From contig JAULSN010000010.1 in the NCBI GenBank assembly GCA_033439765.1, positions 744,001-808,000 on the forward strand: DNA of 64,000 nt, read 5' to 3'. The notes below the pieces were generated by a model. The model worked only from the letters and a program-made list of their open reading frames with translations. It had not been told where the DNA came from and did no database searches. Within the stretch, counting starts at the first letter, position 1, and every line of letters begins with the position of its first letter. This DNA comes from Lasiosphaeria ovina (Eukaryota; Ascomycota; Sordariomycetes; Sordariales; Lasiosphaeriaceae). This document shows positions 1 to 8,871 of this stretch, in pieces. Made by a program: the position numbers and the translations under genes.

Positions 1-2
1 CC

Positions 3-3000
3 GATACCGGGGCGGCAGGCCTCTCAATAGCCGGGCACTAGCAGTTCCGTGCCCTCTAGAGAGAGCTACCGTCCCTTCGGCTAGGACCGTTAATAGCGGA
101 AACCACGATCAAGTTCGGCCAAGGCGACGCAGTTACTCCCCTCGGCACTACCACCGTGCCTACCCCCTTCGGCCCCGTTGACTTCCACGTGGTCCCCGTA
201 GATATACCGTTCCTGCTATGCCTACGGGATATGGATCGCCTAGGCGTGGAGTTTAATAACCTACGTAATCAACTACGTTAAGGTAACCTGACCGTCCCCG
301 TAATACGGAAATAGGGGCATCCTTGGCTCCAGCTTACTAAAGAAAAGACCCTCGTATATAACTACCTTACCGACGTTGAGCTACGCCGGATCCACCGCCG
401 ATTCGGCCATCCGTCGGTCGCCCGCCTGTATAAGGTCTTAAAGATAGCCGGGCACCCTATGGAACTCGGAGCCCTCGAGTTCCTTAACCGGGTATGCCAC
501 TAGTACCAGATGAACGCGGGCCGCCCGGCCCGGTTCAAGTTCACCCTCCACGACGACTACGAGTTTAACTACGAGGTCGTTATCGATATATTATACCTCG
601 ACGGCCGCCCTATCCTTCACGTCGTCGATACGGCTATAGCCTTCTTAGCGGCTTAGTTCCTGAAGGATATATCGTCAAAACTCGTTTGGGAAGCCCTTTG
701 CCTCTACTGGATCAATATATACCAAGGGCCGCCCGACTGGCTGGTCACTGACGCCGGCACTTCGTTCCGATCGACCGAGTTCCGGTAGTCGGCTAAGGAG
801 ATGGGGATCTCGATCAAAGAGATACCCGTAGAAGCCCATAACAGTATCGGCAAGGTTGAACGATACCACGTAGCCCTACGCCGGGCATATACTATCCTAA
901 GGACTAAAGACCCCGAAGTAAGCCCGGAAGCAGCCCTCTAGATGGCCATTAAGGCAGTCAACGATACGGCCGGGCCTAACGGCCTTATCCCCACCCTCCT
1001 AGTCTTCGGCGCATACCCCCGGTTAACCGAAGACTTAGCGCCCTCGCTATCGATTAAGTAGCGAGCCCTAGTAGTCAAGAAAGCTACCGATGCCGTTAGA
1101 CGACTCCAGGCCGTACGGCAGGTCAACGGCGCCCTGGTAATACGCAACGGCCCGGTGACCGAACGGACCATTCAACTACTAGTTAACTCCCTAGTCCGTG
1201 TATGGCGCGAGAAAGCCGGCTGGTAGGGACCGTTCAAATTGATCGTAGTTGACGGAGAGAACTGTACCCTGGAGATGACCACCGGCCCACGTACCTTCCG
1301 CTCAACCGTTGTGAAGCCCTACTACGAAGACCCAGCGGCCACAACGGCCATAACGGCCATAACGGCTAGAACGGCTATAACGGCCATACCAGCTACGTTA
1401 ACTATTACGGTATTAGAACCTGAAGTAGCCCCCGCGAGTGAAGCGGAGGATGTGATCGTGGTCAGCGAGGCGAGCTCACAGCGACCTCGCGGCCGACCTC
1501 CCGGCCGACCTCGCGGCCGGCCCCGCGGCCGACCAGCCCATACCTTCCTTCAGGAAGCCGAAGCACCTGAGGCCTTCTTAATAAATAAGGAGTAGGCCGA
1601 CGCTACGTTATCGATACGACTTCGTACCGAAGGCAAGATTACTATACCGGGCGTACCGTTCGAAAGGTCTACTTAATAAGAGATTGATAGTCTAATCGCC
1701 CGGGGAGTATTCGAGTTCATTTATGGCTATAACCAGGGCCACCAACGCATCTTCAAGTCCCGTATCGTTAACGAAGTCAAAGGTAAGAATACCGCCACGC
1801 CCTACGAGAAGTTACGGCTCGTCATCCAAGGCTACGCAGACGATGGTAAAGAGTCTATTTTAACCCAGTCGCCGACGATCCAGCGGGCTAGTCAACGCCT
1901 TATTCTAGCCCTCGCTCCCTCGCTTATGTAACGCGGTATGGTTACCTGGCTACGGGATATCACACAGGCCTACGTTCAGTCAGAAACTACCCTTAACCGC
2001 GAAATCCTAGCCTACCTACCCAAGCAAATCCGGGACCAGTACCCTGAAGGTACCGTGATGCGTGTGATCAAGCCGTTGTACGGCCTGGCTGAGGCAGGAA
2101 CCCACTGGTGGGCTACTTATTATAAGCATTACTTAGAGAAGCTCTAGATGATGATATCTACGTACGACCCCTGCTTGCTAATTTCCAACCCGGAAAACCC
2201 GGAATTTGCCTATATCGGAATGCAGACCGATAATACGATCGGCCTATTAACCGAGGCCTTTTCCCACGCTGAGGAAAGACAGCTATAAGAGGCCGCATTT
2301 AGTATAAAGCCTAAGCAGGTCCTGACTTCAAAGGAACTACTGGCATTTAACGGAGGGATCGCCACACTTACTAACGATACGATCACCCTACGGCAGAAAG
2401 GCCAGGCCAGTAGGCTACGACCCGCTGACTATAACGTAGTTGACGCCAAACAGCAGTACGTCGAATAGCGGGCCCGCGGTGCGTATATCGCCTCCATCTG
2501 TCAGCCTGAGGCCTGCTTCGACCTATCAAGCGCAGCACAACACTAGGAGCCTACACTAGAGGACTTCAAGGCCCTCAACCGACGTATAGAGTAGCAGATC
2601 AGCAACCAAGACCGAGGGCTGACGTTTATCCCCCTGGACCTGACTAATACGAAGCTCTTCGTCTTCGTCGACGGCTCCTTCGCCAATAACCGGGACCTTA
2701 CATCACAACTCGGATTCGTGATCATCCTGGCTAACGAGGATACGATAGAGTCCCAGTTCACCATTCACGGTAACATCATTCACTTCTCCAGCACAAAGAG
2801 CAAGCGAGTCACACGTAGCGTACTCGCTTCCGAGGTCTACGGTATGGTGGCCGGCGTAGACATGGCCTACGCCCTGGCTTCTACGATCCAGATGGTCACC
2901 AAGCACCTCAACCTACCTACCGTACCTACGGTTGTCTGTACAGACTCGTACTCGCTATACGAGTGCCTCGTTAAGCTAGGGACAACAAAGGAAAAGAGGC

Positions 3001-3185
3001 TGATGATCGATATCATGGCCTTACGGCAGTCATACGAGCGACGTGAGCTACACGAAGTCAGGTGGATCCACGGCGACGACAACCCAGCCGACGCCCTAAT
3101 AAAGGCCATACCTAACCGGGCCCTTGAACGGTTCATCGGCGGCAACAGCCTTACGGTCCGCATGGAAGGATGGGTCTCTCGGTAA
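3..3185 (+). pseudogene. Copia pol polyprotein, 19 in-frame stops
   Basis: The aspartic protease motif DTGAA opens the window (bases 3-17). The integrase follows: the His pair of the zinc finger near 388-410, then the catalytic core with Asp near 565-605, DAGTSF near 750 and Glu in VEAHNSIGKVE near 830-860. A basic GRP-rich segment with repeated RGRP (AT-hook-like) lies at 1490-1545. The RT has DITQAY near 1960 and KPLYGL near 2070. RNase H has VDGSF near 2670, TDSYSL near 2945 and HGDDNPAD near 3070. Stops begin at 39, 57, 279, 312, 501, 654, 786, 939, 1059, 1224, 1593, 1674, 1677, 1929, 2145, 2286, 2466, 2544 and 2592. The integrase zinc-finger Cys pair reads C-H-stop-Y, so the last Cys codon has become Tyr. 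The RT active site reads MQTDNT where I would expect two adjacent Asp. Both losses fit G-to-A changes. Confidence 0.9.
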
Positions 3186-3285
3186 GAGAGGCCGGGTGGA
3201 AGAAGTGTATTCGTCCCTTTTCGAAGTGTATATGTATATATATCTGCAGCGCGTTTTTCCAGCCTCAAAAGAGAGGTTTTTCCAG

Positions 3286-3531
3286 TGTTGGAATAACGCG
3301 CATATCAGTCAAGGGGCTCTGCGGCTCAGCCGCACTGTGGCTGTGGTGGCGCCACGGCTCTGCGACTTAGCCACACCGTGGCTATGGTGGCGCAGGCCCA
3401 GATATCTGGAGCGGCCCGCTCAGGGGAACAGATAGATAGAACACACACAACGAATCCATCACTTGAACCACCAGCTTACGGCGCGCAGCGCACCTGTTGA
3501 TTCCAGTACCGGTACCCTGGTGATTCCAACA
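3286..3531 (+). repeat. 3' long terminal repeat of the copia element
   Basis: The LTR is 246 bp and starts TGTTGGAAT and ends ATTCCAACA, a perfect 9-bp terminal inverted repeat beginning TG and ending CA, as LTRs do. It begins 100 bases after the pol stop. The five bases after it (GGGAC) would be the target-site duplication, but the matching left copy is outside the window. No second copy of the LTR is visible in this window. Confidence 0.85.
3315..3393 (+). repeat. Two 38-bp direct repeats inside the LTR
   Basis: Copies at 3315-3352 and 3356-3393 are the same length and differ at five positions, all of them transitions (three G/A, two C/T). A three-base spacer separates them. The repeats may be promoter or enhancer modules of the LTR, but that is a guess. 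The transition-only divergence matches the decay pattern in the coding part. Confidence 0.8.
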
Positions 3532-3571
3532 GGGACCAATTTCTCTACATGCAGCAAACTAATTACGTCCC

Positions 3572-4806
3572 CTAGAACCCCGGAAACTCAAACGGCTTCT
3601 CGGCCGTCGTGTAGCCGCCCGGCGGCACGCCTCCGTTAGGCAGGCCGCCGAGGAAGGACGTATGTAGCGAGTAGAGGTTGGGGTTCTGGCCGATGGCGGC
3701 GGCCTGGGCCAGCACGTCCTCGAGGTCCTGGCCGACGTCGATGTACTTGCCGCGCAGGGCGGTCCTGGCCAGGCCCGTCGCCAGCGCTACGCACACCATG
3801 CCGTTGAGGTAGGGCGAGTCGTTGTAGATGTCGAGCGCCTTCGCGAACCACCCGCGCGCCTGGGGCGGCAGGTTGCCGACCGACTCGTCGCCGTACTCTG
3901 GGGGTTCACAAGTCAGCGCCATTCCCACTCATTCATCACAAATCACGGGACACACACTCTTGAGCGTCATGGCCGACTTGATGCCGCCCGGGTGCAGCGA
4001 GTACAGGTGGATGCCGTCGAGCGCCTCGGCGTCCATCTCCTTCTGCACGCAGCCCGTCAGGTTGATCAGCGCCGCCTTGCTGGCGCAGTACGACGTGCTG
4101 TACGGGATCGCCACGGTGCCCGCGCGCGACGCGATGTTGAGCACGCACCCGCTGCCCTGCGCCCGGAACCCCGGCAGCACCAGCCGCATCAGAAAGTAAG
4201 GCCCGTGGAAGTTGACCGCGATGTCGCGGATGAAGTCGCGCGGGTCCTGCGCGTCGAGCTGCGACTAGTCAGACCTGCCAGTGTCATATTCATTCATTCA
4301 TATTGCGTGGGTGAACATACCGGTCCCAGGCCGTTGGCCCCGGCATTGTTGATGAGAATGTCGACCTTGCCGTGGGTTTTGATCGTCTTCAAGCTGTGAG
4401 CAGTCACCCCCCTAACCTAACAGAACTAGACGGAAGGTATACCTGCTGCACAAGCTCCTCGCATCCCTCGAGCTCGGCAACATTGCACTTGACAAAAGTG
4501 ACGGCGGCGGCGCCCAGGCCGAGGCACCGGTCCTCGAACCCCGGCGGCGGCGGCGTGTTGTTGTACGTCAGGACCAGCGCCGCGCCCGCCACGGCAAACG
4601 ACTCGGCCAGGCCCTGCCCGATGGCCCCGGCCGCGCCTTGGCGACTAGTCAGCTTCCCATTTCCCTATAAAACCTCGAAAAGGCGCCTTACCTGTGATTA
4701 TCGTGACCTTGTCCTTGAGCGCGCCCTTGAACTTGGCTGGGTGGATGAAGGGGTACACGTCGCTGCGGAAGCGCGGCATGAACTGCGCGGGTGCGTCGTC
4801 GCCCAT
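3572..4806 (-). CDS. Short-chain dehydrogenase/reductase
   Basis: Five exons fit in phase: 4806-4692, 4636-4443, 4386-4321, 4258-3958 and 3897-3572, giving 333 residues. It is a classical SDR: the NAD(P)-binding motif TGAAGAIGQG at about 38-47, NNAG near 117, catalytic Ser169 in NIAS, Tyr182 and Lys186 in YCASK, then HPGG. SDRs of this type reduce or oxidise a carbonyl/alcohol with NAD(P)H; the substrate cannot be read here. No signal peptide or membrane segment is seen, so it is probably cytosolic. The 38-residue N-terminal extension and long tail make it larger than a minimal 250-residue SDR. The exon 3 and exon 4 acceptors were chosen because they alone keep the frame and the SDR motif spacing. 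The dead copia LTR ends only 40 bases beyond the stop. Confidence 0.85.
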
Positions 4807-5685
4807 GTTGGCTCTGGCCTGGTGCTGGACGGTCAGTTGGGTGTCTGGTATTATCTGCGGACAGAGGCAAATGTCTGAATTTCGTCTGTGTGGTCGCGGG
4901 AAGGCGAGACGGAACGCAGTTTTGGTTCCCGCGAGGCCAGGCAGCGGGGTATTTACCCCGACAACCGTGAACGCGGGAACAAGTGTGATGTAATTCTTCC
5001 GGGGTAAGTATAAGCGGGTTCGACTAGGCCGCGGCAGTGGCTGAGTTGGCTGGCGCTTTATCTATAGCAGGCTTTGAGAGTCTCTTTTGGGTTCATATAC
5101 TTGATAAAGAAGACTACAACGAGCTCAAGATTGGCGATATAAGTCTTGTAGTTCCGAGCAACGGGGTTGAAAATATAATGAGACTGTTTTGCCGCCAGAG
5201 CCATGGGCCCGACGGTCTCTTCGTCGTCTTCCCAGACGATCATATCGCCTTTGTTCTGGATCGTCGCGTTGATCTTGTCTTGCATTCGAGCACGTGAATC
5301 CAGAACTCATTACTATCGTTTCGTTTGTGCAGAGGCCACCAAATCCCCCCCCCATAATTAATCATGTAAAAGGGGTTGAGAGAGACAAGGTCTGTCCAAC
5401 CTCGGCATAATAAAATGCGCTACCTGGCAAGTCAAGAAGGGGAGCTGAACGGGTCTTTTTCTTTCTTCTTTTTGGCCTCTGGCGGCCCTCCGGGGGCGCC
5501 TGCCGCGGGCTGCTCGCTACGCTCGAACGTCGTTCTTTGCCTAGATTCTTTGGGGCTAACTCCTGACCTCACTCTTGTTTCACAACTTGCGAACTCGCTC
5601 ACTCAATGACAGTCCCATTTCAAGCCCAAGATAACTACACCCAAGCACCCACCCGAGACAACCTCAAACCCAGCAAACCACACCT
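4807..5685. other. Gene-free interval
   Basis: This is the upstream region of the SDR gene and the 3' flank of the sulfatase gene. A minus-strand open frame around 5285-5058 (75 codons) has no recognisable domain or intron context and was not called. I see no repeat or RNA gene. Confidence 0.6.
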
Positions 5686-7705
5686 TCACACCCACTCATC
5701 CCACCGCGCGCCATGGCGGTAGACAAGCCCGTCAACGTCCCACTGCGGGCCCTCGGCATCAAGCAGATACCCAAGCTCGCAGCGACCATAGCTAACACGA
5801 GGTAATTCACGCTCGTAGAAGGCGTCGAAGCGCGCGTGCAACGCGTCGTGGAGGCTCGCCACGTTGCCCGTCGGGTGCAGCGCATTCCACGGCCGCACGC
5901 ACGTCTGCGCCCGGCACGACTTGAGCACCAGCAGCAGCGCGTCCAGCCGCGCCACCACCTTGCCCAGCGGCACCCCGTCGAGGAGGAGCGGCTCTGTGTT
6001 GCTTTGCGAAAGTGCGGAGGGGTGAAGTAGGTTGTGTTGCTGGTACGGGTCCGTCTGGCCACGCACGCACATATATATGTCAGTAAGCGAGCGTTTTTCT
6101 GAAAACGGAAAGAGAGTGAAAAAGGAGGGCCCACCGTCAGGTCGTACAGCTCGTGCTCGTTGTTGCACCACACCGAGTAGTAGAAGTTGTACGTCTTGCT
6201 AATGATGCGCAGCGCCTTGTACGTGTTGTTGAGCACGAGGCGCGACTTTTCGTCGCCGAATAGCTTGCCTTCGCCAATGGCGAAGCCCCTAGACAGTGCA
6301 CGCACGTCAGTCAAGCGCACTTCCATTATTTCTTTTCTCATCAGCTTTTGGCCGGGGGAGGAGGGCAGTTGGTTACCAGTACTCGACCGTGACGTGCTCG
6401 TGGCGCGAGCCCACGGCAGCATCCAGATCGCGCGCGCGCAGCGGGATGGCCTCGCCGTCAAAGTCGGCGCGGATGGGCGCGCCGGCGAGGTCTAGGATGG
6501 TGGGCGCGAGGTCGATGTGGGTGGTGACGAGGTCGGCGACGGTACGGCCCTCGGGGATACCCGGCCCGCGGACTACCAGCGGGATGTTGATGTCCTCCTC
6601 GAAGCCGCACTCCTTGCCGGGCTGCAGCCGGTGCTGGCCGATGTGGTAGCCGTTGTCGGTCGTGTAAAACACGTACGTGCTCTCGAGCAGGCCCAGCCGC
6701 GCCAGCCGCGCAAACACGCCGTCGACTAGCTCGTCGACGCCCTGCAGCGCCCGCAGCCGCTGCCGGTAAAAGTGGTCGTTGAAGGCCACGTTGTCGGGCC
6801 CCTGCCGCGCCAGCCGCCGCACCCAGTTGGCACCCGACGGCTGCTCCGGGTTGAAGTGCGGCGTGCGCGGCACTCGCGCATCGCTGAACAAGTGCTCGTG
6901 CCGCTTGGCCGGGATCGGCGGTGAGAAGACGGCCGCCTGCTCGATGTCGCCAATGTCGTCGAAAAGCAGCGCCTGCACGTTGCTGTGCGGGGCGACAGGC
7001 GCAATGCCCAGGAAGAAGGGCCGGTAGTCGTCGGCGGCGGCGGCGGCATCAAGAAAGCCGTAGGCCTTGTCGGCCAGCACGTCAACCGTGTGCTGGCCCT
7101 TGTAGTTGACGGGCGCGTCGCGGTCGCGCTGGTAGCTGGCGTTGAGGTACATGTACGTGTACGGGTCCAGCAGGAAGTCGGAGCCGTTCCAGCCGGCGGC
7201 GTGCGGCGCGTCGTAGTTCTCGACCGTGTGCGCGTTGAAGAGCTTGCCCGTGTAGTACGTGTTGTACCCGGCCTGCTGCAGCCACACGGGCAGGTACGCG
7301 TTGTTGAAGCCCTGGCGGATGAACTTGGGGTAGCCGCCTGTCTTGTGTCAGACGGATAATCCAAGAGTGGGTGGCCAGCTCACCATAGGGCGGGTTCACG
7401 TCTGTGACGTTGGTGTTGTGGGCCTGCTTGCCCGTCCACAGCGACACTCGCGACGGGCAGCAGAGGGCCGTGGTGCAAAAGTGCCGCTTGTACTGGGTGC
7501 CGCGGTCGATGAGGTGTTTCTTGACCAGCGGCATGTAGTCGAGCGAGTTCATGTGCAGGTCCTGGTCGTCGGTCAGGATGAAGACAATGTTTGGTTGCGA
7601 CCCCCTTTTTTCATCTCCAAGCGGCTTCTGCTGAGAGCCATCACTGGCGGCAACACGCAGCAGAGGCAGGCCTGCTGTCAGTGCCGCCAGACTTGAGAGG
7701 CGCAT
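5686..7705 (-). CDS. Secreted arylsulfatase
   Basis: Four exons fit in phase: 7705-7384, 7337-6377, 6288-6135 and 6054-5686, giving 601 residues. The start at 7705 is preferred over an upstream frame because it opens with a signal peptide (MRLSSLAALTAGLPLLRVAA). The mature part begins QPNIVFILTDDQD, with metal-binding Asp residues. CCPSR near residue 82 is the sulfatase signature whose Cys becomes formylglycine. YYTGK, APVAPH and the C-terminal ELYDLTTDPYQ also mark the type I arylsulfatase family. It would release sulfate from aryl sulfate esters outside the cell or in the wall space; in fungi such enzymes are typically induced by sulfur limitation, but no regulatory site was identified here. 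It is divergent from the MFS gene across 1.17 kb. Confidence 0.9.
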
Positions 7706-8871
7706 CGTGGACCAGGAGCATCCAACTCTTGTCGGTGTGTGTGGCTGGCCTAGAAGCAATGTTTGTTTTGATATCACTTGATAATCTGTGCACCGGGTTG
7801 CACTACACACAACAAGCAGGGCTCAGCCCCCGTTAATTATTACTTCCACCCTCGATATACGTCTCATATTATCAATCAAAGCCGGTCTGGGGAAGCGAGT
7901 GCCGCGACCAGGGCGCCGGTGCCATTGGGGTTGCCACACCTGCATCGCGGCCCCTGGATCGAGACAAGGCGGCTGATGGCGTAATCCAACTCCGCGATTG
8001 CGAGGGGCAACACGCCAACGGCGACATTGAATCTTTGATATCCTGCTGCCTGCACGCTACACTACGTTCACACTATGCCCCATCCGCAGCGCACTGCTAC
8101 TGCGCCAAAACTGCCTCATCGCTCGCCCAGATCACGTTTTCGTCTCTTTCGGCGCGACAGAGGTCCACTGCAACACACGAGCCGCCCAGGAATTACCTCT
8201 CACAGACTTCCCGCACCCAGACCTAGACCCGTCCCAGGTTAAGGGTACTGTACGTGTACACTGCATTCACATTGCCACCCCCACACGTCTCAATGGACAG
8301 ACAGCATCTGCAGCTAATTAATAGATAGTCGCGATTTATCAAGCAGTGACCTCATGGCGCCAAGACACGAGCTGCATCGCGAATTGAGCCACACGAGATG
8401 CAGGCCGAGTGGTGCAGCAAACATAAGAGTCTAGACTTAACCCAAGCGACATCGGCTACTTGCCTATTCCGTAGAAGCCATGTTTCGCAGTGCGCATGGG
8501 GCTAATCGGTTTGGGACTGTGAGCGACGGGGCGGGGGCGTCTTTGTGGTCGAATCACGGCCGCTCGCGCCGTCGGCGCCCGAGGCCCGCTCCGTGAGCCG
8601 ACCCATACGCAATATGCCCCTTGTTGCTCTTTTCTTCCAATTCACTGCAGGCCTTGGAAATTCTTGTCCTGCTTCTGCTCTTGGCCTGCCGTGGAACCTT
8701 GATGTCTGGCCGCGCAAACCCGGGCTCGCGCTGCGCTGAACGAAACGCCACTTGTTGCGTCTAATTACTAGGTCTAGGTCTAGGTCTAGGTCTAGGTCTA
8801 GACTAACTTGTGTTTCCTTTCTTGTTTTGGACTGCGAGAATAATTACACTCGTCATCATATCTACACTACC
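7706..8871. promoter_or_regulatory. Divergent promoter region, sulfatase / MFS transporter
   Basis: The 1.17-kb interval separates two outward-reading genes and so should hold both promoters. No convincing open frame lies in it. Near its right end is the CTAGGT hexamer repeat listed separately. Confidence 0.55.
8768..8800 (+). repeat. CTAGGT hexamer tandem repeat, 5.5 copies
   Basis: Five and a half perfect copies of a six-base unit lie 72 bases before the MFS start codon, probably in its 5' leader. The unit is not the usual fungal telomere repeat TTAGGG. Each unit junction contains CTAG. Confidence 0.9.

Larger units (their letters stand above)
1..3531 (+). mobile_element. Decayed Ty1/copia LTR retrotransposon, 3' part
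   Basis: One reading frame, read from base 3 to the terminal TAA at 3183-3185, gives the copia order protease, integrase, reverse transcriptase, RNase H. It is followed by a 3' LTR at 3286-3531. The 5' LTR, gag and start of pol lie left of the window. The frame has no indel over 3.18 kb but carries 19 internal stops (14 TAG, 5 TAA, no TGA), so the copy is dead. The base changes look like transitions, as RIP would leave. The integrase-before-RT order separates it from Ty3/gypsy elements. Confidence 0.92.

Noticed and set aside
3..3185. Reassigned genetic code (UAR as Gln) in the copia element
   Set aside because: Normal Gln codons are common in the same frame, host genes use ordinary stops, and catalytic residues are also mutated. 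RIP explains all of this more simply.
5058..5285. Minus-strand open frame of 75 codons
   Set aside because: No domain, no neighbouring exon in phase and no start or stop context beyond chance.
8768..8800. Interstitial telomere repeat
   Set aside because: The unit CTAGGT is not TTAGGG, and no longer array or chromosome-end feature is present.
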